From positions 1 through 20,628 of the IMG/VR virus record IMGVR_UViG_3300032282_005313: a stretch of DNA of 20,628 nucleotides. One strand, given 5' to 3'. The first letter of the stretch is position 1. The number at the start of each line of letters is the position of its first letter. The DNA is from a virus. The position numbers and the translations under genes were made by a program. The notes beneath the pieces were generated by a model, which was not told the DNA's origin, did not search any database, and worked only from the letters and a program-made list of their open reading frames with translations. Shown piece by piece: positions 7,923-14,207 of the stretch.

Positions 7923-8155
7923 ATTTTGTTTTTGTTGCCCTCAATATATTCATCCATCTTTTTGATGAATTGTTTTATTTTCTTTTCTCTGTTGGGCCAT
8001 TTGATATATTCTTGTTCTGGATTCTTCATAAGATTATTTAACAGCGGCATAATCATTTTTCTTAATCCCAGAAGTTTTTCATAATTATCAATTTCTCCCG
8101 CTTTTATTTCAACCTCGTCCATGGTAGTAAAACCAAAATCGTCTTCATCATCCAT
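7919..8155 (-). CDS. small acidic conserved protein downstream of DNA polymerase
   Basis: 78 residues from the ATG at 8155, chosen because GGAGG lies 8 nt upstream; the frame is open 15 codons further, but those codons overlap the polymerase end. The sequence begins MDDEDDFGFTTMDEVEI and continues with helices containing KLLGLRKMIMPLLNNLMKNPE and YIKWPNREKKIKQFIKKMDEYI. I recall relatives in the same place behind gene 43 in T4-like cyanophages; their function is unknown. The acidic FGF-containing N-terminus followed by a helical hairpin looks like a protein-protein adaptor. It overlaps the polymerase C-half by 8 bp. Confidence 0.8.
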   Translation of the reverse strand: MDDEDDFGFTTMDEVEIKAGEIDNYEKLLGLRKMIMPLLNNLMKNPEQEYIKWPNREKKIKQFIKKMDEYIEGNKNKI

Positions 8156-9254
8156 TAAAGAAATCCTCCAATGTTGAAGTTTTCTCAACCTGCCAATCAA
8201 TTACTTCTGTTATTGATTTAAGAGGTTCAAGAAAAGCTTTTGTGAATTGTAATTCTCTGTCAATATACTTATCAAGGTTAAATTCTTCTGGTAAATAATC
8301 AGCAACAGCAATAACAGTATCCTGAATTGGATTAGGAATTTTTAAATAGGCAAATTTAATTTTGTCGCCGTCCTGAATTGGTGGTATGTTTTTGATACCA
8401 TATTTGTTTAACATATGATTGAAGAGTAATGCTCCTTTAACTTGTATTGGAGTTCCTTTTTCATAAATGTTTTGTTTGTCGCGATATTTTGCAAGTCCTT
8501 TTATTCCTCGAGGAAATGCTACATCTTCAAATGGCAGGGTTAAAAACTCTGTTTTGGTTTCAGAAATATATTTCTGCAGTTCTTCTTCAGTACCATTCAT
8601 AATGATATTCAACGCTTCTTTAATAGCCTTTCGGCATGCATATGGAGTTGAAGAACGAACAGCCTCAATACCCTGCATTTTTAATTTGGGTTCGTTATAT
8701 TGCACCCCTTCAATATTCCATGCATTCAGGATATACATTTTTTTCGCTTTCCAAATGCCTTTGTTGGCAATTGTTTCGCGTTTCATCTGCATTTTTTGCT
8801 GATATGCATTCATATATTCTGCTAACTTGGCATAGCAAGAATTTATGTATGGTTGTATTTTACTTTCAACAAATTTATCAATTATAGAAACAATTTCTTT
8901 TTCATGTAAATTTGAACCAATAGAGGCAACAAGAGGTTCAAATGTGACATAGATTGAATCTGTATCTGAGGCAATAACATAATCAACATCATCAGTTTTC
9001 ATAACTTTGTTCATGAACAAATTCATATCGCGTTCAATCCAACGAATTGAGAGCTGACCAGAAGTTGTAATTGCCTCTGCGTGATTAAAATTGAACCAAC
9101 GGAAATATTCGTTTCCCAAAGCACCATAGGCAGAATTTAACTGAATTTTTTTACTTAATTGAAAATTGTGATGTCTAGAAGCTTCTTTTATTTTAACTTC
9201 CCGCAATTTCAATAATTCTTGTGTGCTCATATTTTGAATTTCTATTTCTTGCAT
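8148..9254 (-). CDS. 43B: DNA polymerase gp43, C-terminal half (split gene)
   Basis: 368 residues if the first ATG is used; ATG 9230 is another candidate and neither has a clear ribosome binding site, so coupling to the HNH gene is possible. It carries family B motif B, LSKKIQLNSAYGALG (33-47), and motif C, IASDTDSIY (94-102, Asp97 and Asp99), then the thumb. It ends EKTSTLEDFFNG, a sliding-clamp-binding peptide like the gp43 C-terminus of T4/RB69. The exonuclease domain and motif A (catalytic Asp387 of the N-half) are encoded in the separate upstream gene at 9754-11220. The break falls in the fingers helices between motifs A and B. The two polypeptides would have to associate to make an active enzyme, as reported for the split gp43A/gp43B of some Aeromonas phages. 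Confidence 0.92.
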   Translation of the reverse strand: MQEIEIQNMSTQELLKLREVKIKEASRHHNFQLSKKIQLNSAYGALGNEYFRWFNFNHAEAITTSGQLSIRWIERDMNLFMNKVMKTDDVDYVIASDTDSIYVTFEPLVASIGSNLHEKEIVSIIDKFVESKIQPYINSCYAKLAEYMNAYQQKMQMKRETIANKGIWKAKKMYILNAWNIEGVQYNEPKLKMQGIEAVRSSTPYACRKAIKEALNIIMNGTEEELQKYISETKTEFLTLPFEDVAFPRGIKGLAKYRDKQNIYEKGTPIQVKGALLFNHMLNKYGIKNIPPIQDGDKIKFAYLKIPNPIQDTVIAVADYLPEEFNLDKYIDRELQFTKAFLEPLKSITEVIDWQVEKTSTLEDFFNG

Positions 9255-9729
9255 GTCTAATCTTTGCTGCCTCGCTCATTCTCTTTCTTGATTCAATTGA
9301 TCTTTTTTTACCTCTGTTACTTTCAGCAACTGAAGCAATATGACTTTCATTTTTTCTTTTACCAGATAAAGCTTTTTTAATTTTTTCTCTGTGTTCTTGA
9401 GAAAGAATTTTACCTGTTTGCGCTTTTCTATTATTTTCAATATGTTCCTTAGAATGTTTGACGCCTTTTTTGGATATTGAAATTTTTTTCCTGGTTTCTT
9501 CACTCATTAATTTACCAGTGTTTGCTAATCTAGAAGCTTCTCTAGCAACTTCCTCGCATTTTATTCTTTTTAATAGACCATTCCAGGCCAAATAATCTTG
9601 CCATTTACCATAGGTTTCCCAAAGAACTCTATGAGCTTCTGCATGTTCTTCAATTGTTAATTCTACAATATTTTCTTTATCAGCAGAACCACCCATATGT
9701 TTTGGAACAATGTGATGTTTGTGTTTCAT
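9193..9729 (-). CDS. HNH homing endonuclease with NUMOD3 repeats, inserted in gene 43
   Basis: 178 residues. The HNH core is KHHIVPKHMGGSADKENIV (His5/His6, Asn20) with LTIEEHAEAH (His29, His33). Three or more NUMOD3-like DNA-binding segments follow: MSEETRKKISISKKG, LSQEHREKIKKALSGK and RSIESRKRMSEAAK. It has its own AGGAG before ATG. The frame runs about 60 bp into the polymerase C-half, so its last residues (after about HARNR) are polymerase sequence read in another frame. No room exists outside the frame for a group I ribozyme core, and an intein is excluded by the stop before it and its own start. A free-standing homing gene that splits gene 43 is the best reading. Confidence 0.88.
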   Translation of the reverse strand: MKHKHHIVPKHMGGSADKENIVELTIEEHAEAHRVLWETYGKWQDYLAWNGLLKRIKCEEVAREASRLANTGKLMSEETRKKISISKKGVKHSKEHIENNRKAQTGKILSQEHREKIKKALSGKRKNESHIASVAESNRGKKRSIESRKRMSEAAKIRHARNRNSKYEHTRIIEIAGS

Positions 9730-9753
9730 TTTAAATAACTCCTTGTTTGCTAT

Positions 9754-11220
9754 CTAGAAGTTATTTATTCCTCTTTTTCTCAATTCGTTTTCTATTTTTT
9801 CTATATCTTTCTTAGATTCAATCATCATTTTCTTATATACATTTCTATCCTCATACATCTTTTCCATCAGGCTTGGAAGAAACCCCTGACGTTGTTTGAA
9901 ATATCTACAGCCATTTGCAGCCGCTGCTGTTTTTTCATCATGATTGACGAATCGACCTTTAAGAAGATCGTCAATTGATGGGAAGTTTTGTTCGCGGCGG
10001 CTGAACATTTCTGGAGAAATATTATATTGCATAATCAGATGTGGATATAGACTGTTGAGGTCAAAAGAAACAACCCATTTACTCAAACCAATCTTTGGTT
10101 CCTTGACATATCCACCAACGAGAGATTGATCCATTGATTGTTTTTTCATTTGTGGAATGACAAAACTGTTATCAAGAAGATAATTGTGGATAATAATATC
10201 CCATGGCCTGACAGTAGTCATAGTATCGTTGTAATTGACTTTGGCGTCATAAGCCAGAGCTAATACAAGTTCTATAAATTTGAGTTTATCTTCTAAACGA
10301 TCAACAAGAGTACAATCATGAATATTATATTCTACGAATTTTTGATAATTGTTTTTATATAGTTCTAATAGATTACCATATTCAGAATAATCAATTTTCT
10401 TTTCACCAAGCTCTTCTTGTGCAATAAAGTCCAGTTTGTAAGATTCTTGATTGCCAAATGTAAATTTACGATACAAATGATAATAATCTAGAATAGAAAT
10501 ACCAGCTGGTGTATAACTTTGATTCTCTTTACCCTTAAATTCTACTGTTTTTTCATCAAGAATACCCCATGGAGAAAGCTTTTTTGCTTCTCGTTCTCCA
10601 AGAATATTTTTGATTCGATTAACAATATAAGGAATGTCAAAAAACTCAATGTTCCAGCCAGTGACAATATCTAAGTCAAGAGACTGCCATCGATCAATAA
10701 ATTTTGTTAGAAGTTCGTATTCGTCTTTACAATGAAAGTAATATACGTTTTCGTCTTTGGTTGAAAATTCTCCACAACCATACACGTAATATTTGTTTCG
10801 ACATTTAATTGTAATGGCAGTGATTTCCTTATCAGCCTTTGCGATGTCAGGAAATCCTTCGTCAGCCGCACATTCAATATCAATTGTTGCAATACGTACG
10901 ATACTTGGATCGTAGTTTAATTCGCCTTTAAAATTATCATAAATGTATGTGTATAGGAAATTTGTTAGACCATAAATTTCCATATTGGCGACACCATCAT
11001 ATTTCTTTACGAAATTACGAGCATCAGAAATGCTATCAAAATCAATTTTTGAAACTTGTTTACCGTCTAACGTAAAATACTTGTATTTACTTTGCTTGGG
11101 GCTTTGAATAAAAAGATATGGTTTATACAGAACAATATCTTTTACGCGAGATCCTTTTGAATAACCCCTGACGTAAACTTTATCTCCTCTAGAAAAAATA
11201 TTTGTATAGAAATCTATCAT
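9754..11220 (-). CDS. 43A: DNA polymerase gp43, N-terminal half: 3'-5' exonuclease and palm motif A
   Basis: 488 residues from ATG 11220, chosen because GGAG lies 5 nt upstream; a TTG seven codons earlier is less likely. The exonuclease motifs are Exo I ATIDIEC (Asp114, Glu116), Exo II GWNIEFFDIPY (Asn190, Asp195) and Exo III VEYNIHDCTLVDRL (Tyr298, Asp302). Polymerase motif A is SFDLNSLYPHL (Asp387). The frame then enters the fingers (MYEDRNVYKKMMIESKKDIEKIENE) and stops after LRKRGINNF, where the HNH gene begins. The normal continuation reappears at about 9245. All catalytic residues of the exonuclease are intact. A sigma70-like promoter and a 14-bp inverted repeat lie around the start. Confidence 0.94.
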   Translation of the reverse strand: MIDFYTNIFSRGDKVYVRGYSKGSRVKDIVLYKPYLFIQSPKQSKYKYFTLDGKQVSKIDFDSISDARNFVKKYDGVANMEIYGLTNFLYTYIYDNFKGELNYDPSIVRIATIDIECAADEGFPDIAKADKEITAITIKCRNKYYVYGCGEFSTKDENVYYFHCKDEYELLTKFIDRWQSLDLDIVTGWNIEFFDIPYIVNRIKNILGEREAKKLSPWGILDEKTVEFKGKENQSYTPAGISILDYYHLYRKFTFGNQESYKLDFIAQEELGEKKIDYSEYGNLLELYKNNYQKFVEYNIHDCTLVDRLEDKLKFIELVLALAYDAKVNYNDTMTTVRPWDIIIHNYLLDNSFVIPQMKKQSMDQSLVGGYVKEPKIGLSKWVVSFDLNSLYPHLIMQYNISPEMFSRREQNFPSIDDLLKGRFVNHDEKTAAAANGCRYFKQRQGFLPSLMEKMYEDRNVYKKMMIESKKDIEKIENELRKRGINNF

Positions 11221-11268
11221 GTCAACTCCAAGAAAAATCAAAGAATATTATAAACTAGAGGAGATAAA
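11179..11268. repeat. 14-bp perfect inverted repeat flanking the polymerase start
   Basis: TTTATCTCCTCTAG at 11179-11192 and its exact complement CTAGAGGAGATAAA at 11255-11268, 62 bp apart. One arm lies in codons 10-15 of the polymerase N-half; the other lies in the spacer of its promoter. A read-through transcript from the upstream DUF1127 gene could fold so that the ribosome binding site and start codon sit in the loop, whereas a transcript from the local promoter would lack one arm. Confidence 0.7.
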
Positions 11269-11275
11269 AAATCAA
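11247..11275 (-). promoter_or_regulatory. sigma70-like promoter for DNA polymerase
   Basis: Minus strand TTGATT (11275-11270), a 17-bp spacer, perfect TATAAT (11252-11247). The start would be near 11240, about 20 nt before the polymerase ATG. The spacer contains one arm of the inverted repeat. Confidence 0.65.
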
Positions 11276-11419
11276 CTAAGATTTATGCATAATCCTATAA
11301 TATAATTCAGAACGATTAAGACCCATATCTCTTAGTTCTAGATCAGAAAGACGTTCAAGGTCTGTTAGTTCTCTACGTCTTTGCATTGCTTCTTTAATTG
11401 CAGAAAATACTTTTATCAT
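11276..11419 (-). CDS. DUF1127-like small protein
   Basis: 47 residues. The C-terminal half, RRRELTDLERLSDLELRDMGLNRSEL, has the DUF1127 signature of a helical pair with the pattern R-x-L-x-x-L-(S/D)-D-x-x-L-x-D-(I/M)-G-(L/I)-x-R. The start is supported by GAGGT six nt before the ATG. Bacterial DUF1127 proteins are short, often stress-linked and, in alphaproteobacteria, some bind RNA or affect phosphate and carbon metabolism; phage copies are less known. It lies between the Hsp20 terminator and the polymerase promoter, so it may be read alone. It could be a host-derived regulator. Confidence 0.75.
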   Translation of the reverse strand: MIKVFSAIKEAMQRRRELTDLERLSDLELRDMGLNRSELYYRIMHKS

Positions 11420-11438
11420 TTTTACCTCTTTATTTTAA

Positions 11439-11463
11439 TAAGAAAGGGAGCCTTTCGGCTCCC
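11439..11463 (-). terminator. rho-independent terminator after hsp20
   Basis: Minus strand GGGAGCC (11463-11457), GAAA tetraloop, GGCTCCC (11452-11446), followed by TTTCTTATT. The 7-bp GC-rich stem with a GNRA loop lies 9 nt after the hsp20 stop. The plus-strand reading is followed by AATTTTTG, so it may work both ways. Confidence 0.8.
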
Positions 11464-11471
11464 AATTTTTG

Positions 11472-11948
11472 TTACTCTGTTAAGAGCTTACTATTACTTT
11501 TTTTGTCTGTATCTTTGATATCAACCTTACGAACTTTTTTCTCTTCAGGAATCATATTTTCAAGCCAGACCTTCAACATACCATTAATTAACTCAGCGTC
11601 TTTAATTTCAACTGTATCAGCGAGAGTAAATTTGCGAGTGAAAGCTCTATCTGCAATACCTTTGAAAATATAATTAGCTGGATTTGATTCGTCAACAGAC
11701 ACTCCACCTTTGATTGTCAAAACTTTATCTTGAATCTCAATATCAAGATTTTGTTTGCCAAAGCCAGCAACTGCCATTTCGATGACATATTTGTTTTCGT
11801 CTACTTTGACAATGTTGTAAGGGGGATAATTTGCTGCAACAGTATTTGCAAACATTTGTTGAGCTTTGTTAAAATTTTCTAATATTTTATCAGCGCCAAC
11901 AATATGTTTCATGAAGTTGTCTGTTGTGAACTTGTAAAAATCTGTCAT
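11472..11948 (-). CDS. hsp20: Hsp20/alpha-crystallin small heat-shock protein
   Basis: 158 residues. The alpha-crystallin domain spans roughly 45-145: YNIVKVDENKYVIEMAVAGF, then IEIQDKVLTIKGG, FTRKFTLADTVEIKDAELINGMLKVWLEN, with the conserved A-x-x-x-n-G-(M/V)-L-x-(V/I) strand, and a C-terminal tail with VRKVDI. This is the IbpA-type holdase found in many T4-like cyanophages. It probably keeps phage or host proteins soluble during late assembly or stress. AGGAG precedes the ATG. It is the last gene of its cluster and is followed by a strong terminator. Confidence 0.93.
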   Translation of the reverse strand: MTDFYKFTTDNFMKHIVGADKILENFNKAQQMFANTVAANYPPYNIVKVDENKYVIEMAVAGFGKQNLDIEIQDKVLTIKGGVSVDESNPANYIFKGIADRAFTRKFTLADTVEIKDAELINGMLKVWLENMIPEEKKVRKVDIKDTDKKSNSKLLTE

Positions 11949-12007
11949 TTTTTTCTCCTTTAAAAGCGAGTTTTATTGTGTGAACCCATTAGGCATTCAC
12001 GATTTTA

Positions 12008-12031
12008 TTTATTTCGCGTTGGCGAAATAAA
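12008..12031. other. 10-bp perfect stem-loop downstream of the 76-aa gene
   Basis: TTTATTTCGC (12008-12017), loop GTTG, GCGAAATAAA (12022-12031). It lies just after the minus-strand stop at 12047 and before hsp20. Neither flank has a good T-run, so it may be a weak terminator, a processing site or an mRNA 3'-end stabiliser. Confidence 0.5.
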
Positions 12032-12046
12032 AAGTAATAGCTGATA

Positions 12047-12280
12047 TTAATGTAGTTGGTAGTTTACCAGCTCTTTTGCAGTAACTGTCATACTAACATT
12101 GTCTTCGTTTAAGACATAAAGAGGTGTTAGTCCAGCTTTTCTGTATTCTTGACCTTGCTCCAACAATCTGCCAAAACTGTTGTCTTCTTCGCCGATAACA
12201 ACACACGCTTCGTTTGCATCAACAATGATTTTTTCTGGAACAATTTTTAAATTGATAATTTGTCTCATGTCATATTCCAT
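12047..12280 (-). CDS. unknown small protein
   Basis: 76 residues from ATG 12280, preferred because AGGA lies eight nt upstream; the frame is open further but overlaps the preceding gene. MEYDMRQIINLKIVPEKIIVDANEACVVIGEEDNSF and PLYVLNEDNVSMTVTAKELVNYQLH suggest a small alpha/beta fold with no cysteine pairs beyond one residue, no signal and no membrane segment. I do not recognise it. The ATG at 12265 (MRQIINLK) is an alternative start. It follows the conserved 217-aa gene and leads to the stem-loop before hsp20. Confidence 0.6.
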   Translation of the reverse strand: MEYDMRQIINLKIVPEKIIVDANEACVVIGEEDNSFGRLLEQGQEYRKAGLTPLYVLNEDNVSMTVTAKELVNYQLH

Positions 12281-12299
12281 AAGGGTTATCCTATATTTA

Positions 12300-12953
12300 T
12301 CAATTCCACAAACTGTTGTAGTATTTGGCAAAGAGTCGGCGACCATTTTCCATTCTCAGGGCATGTTTCTTCATATTCTCATGGTCGACCTCGAAGGTAT
12401 CATTTGGACCGCGAACGATCCTGGAGTTAGTGGACCCCTCGATCTTTTCAATTTGAATGTCTGCCTCGCCGCTGTAAAACTGGTGTTCCCAATCTTCCAG
12501 GGCATGCTGCTCAAACGTCCAGATCATCTCGTCCAACGCCCAATCCCAACGTTTGAACCAATTCTCATCGGTTTCGCCGTTGTCTATTTGCTCCTCGCTT
12601 AGAGCGGCAGCAGCCGTCGTACGAAGCTCTTCCGGAACGTCTTCATCATCGACGTTGGGCGAGCCGTGCTTAGTGTCTTTCAGCAGCTTCAACATTGGAA
12701 CAATTATCATAGCCATTGTTTGACTAGCATCCCAAATGTCATAGCCATGGACTTTAATTTTTATGCTACGTTTACGTTTGTTATAAACCCAGTGGCAAAA
12801 TTTTGCCAATCCTGGAATTTTATTAAATTTGTTTCCCAGTTCGTGCATCTGATCGTGATCGGCGCCGTTCCAACGATCTTTCCAGAACATCATTTTCTCG
12901 GCGATCTGGTATGGACCTATCCATTCTTTACGCGGTCCGATGTAAATTTTCAT
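12300..12953 (-). CDS. conserved phage protein (MKIYIGPxK..W.GPYQ) of unknown function
   Basis: 217 residues. It opens MKIYIGPRKEWIGPYQIAE and has a tryptophan-rich middle: YNKRKRSIKIKVHGYDIWDASQTMA, LLKDTKHGSPNVDDEDVPEELR, WDWALDEMIWTFEQ, WEHQFYSGE. I recall this signature, including the KHG(S/A)P.VDDEDVPEELR block, in many uncharacterised proteins of large phages, apparently virion-unrelated; no function is known. The acidic VDDEDVP strip and paired W-D-W suggest a binding surface. The C-terminal half (12300-12670) is noticeably GC-richer than the N-terminal half, which suggests a recombination breakpoint within the gene. Confidence 0.7.
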   Translation of the reverse strand: MKIYIGPRKEWIGPYQIAEKMMFWKDRWNGADHDQMHELGNKFNKIPGLAKFCHWVYNKRKRSIKIKVHGYDIWDASQTMAMIIVPMLKLLKDTKHGSPNVDDEDVPEELRTTAAAALSEEQIDNGETDENWFKRWDWALDEMIWTFEQHALEDWEHQFYSGEADIQIEKIEGSTNSRIVRGPNDTFEVDHENMKKHALRMENGRRLFAKYYNSLWN

Positions 12954-13101
12954 ATTTGAACACCCTATTGAAATAATAAAATTTTGCTAGATCAGAAGAA
13001 TAATACCAAAACCTTTGTTTAGAAACAGAATCTAATTCATCAAACCATTTCCAAAAAGTGTTTTGAAATTCGTCTGTTTTGATCGCTTCTTCATATTCCA
13101 T
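12928..13101 (-). CDS. small aromatic-rich protein upstream of the 217-aa gene
   Basis: 57 residues: MEYEEAIKTDEFQNTFWKWFDELDSVSKQRFWYYSS, then LAKFYYFNRVFKYENLHRTA. It is rich in Trp, Tyr and Phe and mostly helical by pattern, with no signal peptide. AGGA lies 7 nt before the ATG. Its last 26 bp overlap the start of the next gene in another frame, a typical translational coupling. I do not recognise a family. The promoter reading below would place transcription at or just past the ATG, so either the start or the -10 element is misjudged. Confidence 0.6.
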   Translation of the reverse strand: MEYEEAIKTDEFQNTFWKWFDELDSVSKQRFWYYSSDLAKFYYFNRVFKYENLHRTA

Positions 13102-13104
13102 AGT

Positions 13105-13133
13105 ATTATCCTATAAATAGATCGAAAAGTCAA
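13105..13133 (-). promoter_or_regulatory. sigma70-like leftward promoter, overlapping the start of the 57-aa gene
   Basis: Minus strand TTGACT (13133-13128), 17-bp spacer, GATAAT (13110-13105). It is the only candidate for leftward transcription here, since the flanking genes run the other way. The predicted start falls within a few bases of the ATG, so the message would be leaderless or the gene starts later. Confidence 0.45.
13112..13119 (+). promoter_or_regulatory. T4-type late promoter for the spanin genes
   Basis: TATAAATA on the plus strand, 39 nt before the inner-spanin ATG. It lies inside the spacer of the leftward sigma70-like promoter, so leftward early and rightward late initiation would exclude each other. 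Confidence 0.7.
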
Positions 13134-13158
13134 TCTCTTTTTTATTTGCGAGGGAAAA

Positions 13159-13512
13159 ATGTTTGGATTGGGTAAAATACAACTATATCTAATTATTGCT
13201 GTGATAGTCATATCTTCTTTGACTGGCATATATTTATCTTGGAAGTCTAAAATAGAGACACAGGCTCTCATGGAATTTAATGCCAAACAAATGGATCAGC
13301 TAATAGAAGATCAAAAGAAATTTAATGAGCAATTATCTCAAATAAATCAAAATCAACAGCAAATAATTGACGATATGAAAAGAAAAAATGACGAGCTTGA
13401 TCGTAGATTGGGCGATCTAAATGGATATCTTTCTTCTGAACAAGCAAAACGCGAAAGCAGACCATCATCAGAAGTTTTGAAAAGAACATTTAGACAACTA
13501 TCGGGGAAATAA
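13159..13512 (+). CDS. inner-membrane spanin (i-spanin, Rz-like)
   Basis: 117 residues. One N-terminal membrane segment (about 8-27, LYLIIAVIVISSLTGIYLSW) is followed by a long periplasmic coiled coil (about 35-90) rich in Gln, Lys, Glu and Asp. The topology is N-in, C-out, as in T4-type and lambda Rz spanins. GAGG precedes the ATG. The lipoprotein gene follows 1 nt later. The pair would bridge the two membranes and fuse them after holin and endolysin act. No holin or endolysin lies in the window. Confidence 0.8.
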   Translation: MFGLGKIQLYLIIAVIVISSLTGIYLSWKSKIETQALMEFNAKQMDQLIEDQKKFNEQLSQINQNQQQIIDDMKRKNDELDRRLGDLNGYLSSEQAKRESRPSSEVLKRTFRQLSGK

Positions 13513-13513
13513 T

Positions 13514-13804
13514 ATGAAAAATGTTTTACTTTCAATATTTGTATTTTCAACGCTATTTTTCGTGGCTGGATGTGCTTCTACAAAAAAAGAAGTAGTTGTC
13601 TCAACAAAGAACGTTGTAATTACTCCAGACGCTGGATTGTATAATTGTCCCATGATTCAAGAATTTCCTGATTGGAAAACTCTGGATGATAGACAAGTAG
13701 CAGAAACGATTGTTAAGATGTATAAAAACAATGTTGCATGTTTTAATTCAAACGAAGCTATTCGTAAATTTCTAGAGGATGCAAAAAAGAAAGTCGCTGA
13801 GTGA
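13514..13804 (+). CDS. outer-membrane spanin lipoprotein (o-spanin, Rz1-like)
   Basis: 96 residues. A type II signal ends in the lipobox FFVAGC with Cys20 as the lipidated residue, followed by Ala-Ser, which does not signal inner-membrane retention. The mature part contains LYNCPMIQEFPDWKTLDDRQVAETIVKMYKNNVACFNSNEAIRKFLEDAKK, a pattern (one Cys-Pro, a second Cys, helical C-terminus) I recall from phage outer spanins. The two cysteines may form a disulfide. GGGGA precedes the ATG. Its last codons and stop overlap a minus-strand terminator. Confidence 0.82.
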   Translation: MKNVLLSIFVFSTLFFVAGCASTKKEVVVSTKNVVITPDAGLYNCPMIQEFPDWKTLDDRQVAETIVKMYKNNVACFNSNEAIRKFLEDAKKKVAE

Positions 13805-13817
13805 CCAACTCAGCGAC
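13783..13817 (-). terminator. rho-independent terminator overlapping the o-spanin stop
   Basis: Minus strand GTCGCTGAGT (13817-13808), loop TGGTC, ACTCAGCGAC (13802-13793), then TTTCTTTTTT (13792-13783). A perfect 10-bp stem and strong U-tract end the leftward small-gene operon. The same DNA encodes the C-terminus of the o-spanin, so two convergent genes share it. Confidence 0.85.
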
Positions 13818-13869
13818 CAACTTTCTGACCAACATGTTGACCAACTAAATGACCAACTGAACGACCTAG
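13803..13869. repeat. 12-bp tandem array, GACCAAC plus 5 variable bases
   Basis: GACCAAC occurs at 13803, 13815, 13827, 13839 and 13851, with a diverged GACCTAG at 13863, an exact 12-bp period. The first two units also form the terminator stem. In the plus frame it reads Asp-Gln-Leu-x, akin to the Asp-Gln-Val-x arrays at 16584 and 20490. It lies in the 3' UTR of the leftward operon. Confidence 0.85.
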
Positions 13870-13964
13870 ACTGGTTCCTTACCTACCACGATAAACCTTG
13901 TACCAACATAATAACCAACAAGCCATATATTACTCTGAATATCATAACGGCGAATAGTCTTCAT
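13866..13964 (-). CDS. small unknown protein (32 aa)
   Basis: 32 residues: MKTIRRYDIQSNIWLVGYY, then VGTRFIVVGKEPV. GGAGG lies seven nt before the ATG and the start overlaps the previous stop (ATGA), so it is probably translated. It looks like a small beta-hairpin protein; short phage proteins with an IRYYD..S..W.VGYY pattern are familiar to me but have no function. The GTTGGT motif, the complement of the nearby array, also occurs twice inside this gene. Confidence 0.6.
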   Translation of the reverse strand: MKTIRRYDIQSNIWLVGYYVGTRFIVVGKEPV

Positions 13965-14128
13965 TGCTCTACCTCCACTAGTGGTTTACCAACAAGAGAA
14001 ACAGTGTTTGCTACAGAACGAGCAAAATCCAAAGCATCTTTCAAAGTATAAAAAGAATCGGTCTTTTTTGTTAAGTATCCGTCTTTACTACTTCGAAACT
14101 CATAGGTCACAGTAAATTTAGATGTCAT
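13961..14128 (-). CDS. small unknown protein (55 aa)
   Basis: 55 residues: MTSKFTVTYEFRSSKDGYLTKK, then TDSFYTLKDALDFARSVANTVSLVGKPLVEVEQ. A beta-beta-alpha layout is suggested. It has an excellent ribosome binding site (GGAGG, five nt from ATG) and a sigma70-like promoter 30 nt upstream, so expression is likely early. It has no signal, metal motif or recognised family. It overlaps the next small gene by 4 bp. Confidence 0.7.
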   Translation of the reverse strand: MTSKFTVTYEFRSSKDGYLTKKTDSFYTLKDALDFARSVANTVSLVGKPLVEVEQ

Positions 14129-14157
14129 CTAAACCTCCTTACGTTGAGAACGCTTAT

Positions 14158-14185
14158 AGTATATAGGTTTTGAGGGAAATGTCAA
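14158..14185 (-). promoter_or_regulatory. sigma70-like promoter for the two small genes
   Basis: Minus strand perfect TTGACA (14185-14180), a 16-bp spacer, TATACT (14163-14158). The predicted start lies about 23 nt before the ATG at 14128. Confidence 0.7.
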
Positions 14186-14207
14186 GACATATTTTTAGTC
14201 AAATTTT

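Noticed and set aside
9255-9760. Group I intron or intein in the polymerase gene
   Set aside because: The HNH frame fills the whole interval, leaving no room for a ribozyme core, and an in-frame stop with a separate start excludes an intein. RT-PCR would settle the intron question.
13779-14051. Plus-strand 90-codon frame starting inside the o-spanin gene
   Set aside because: It is antisense to two small leftward genes with good ribosome binding sites and its later part lacks coding character. Only the repeat part (Asp-Gln-Leu-x) is of interest.
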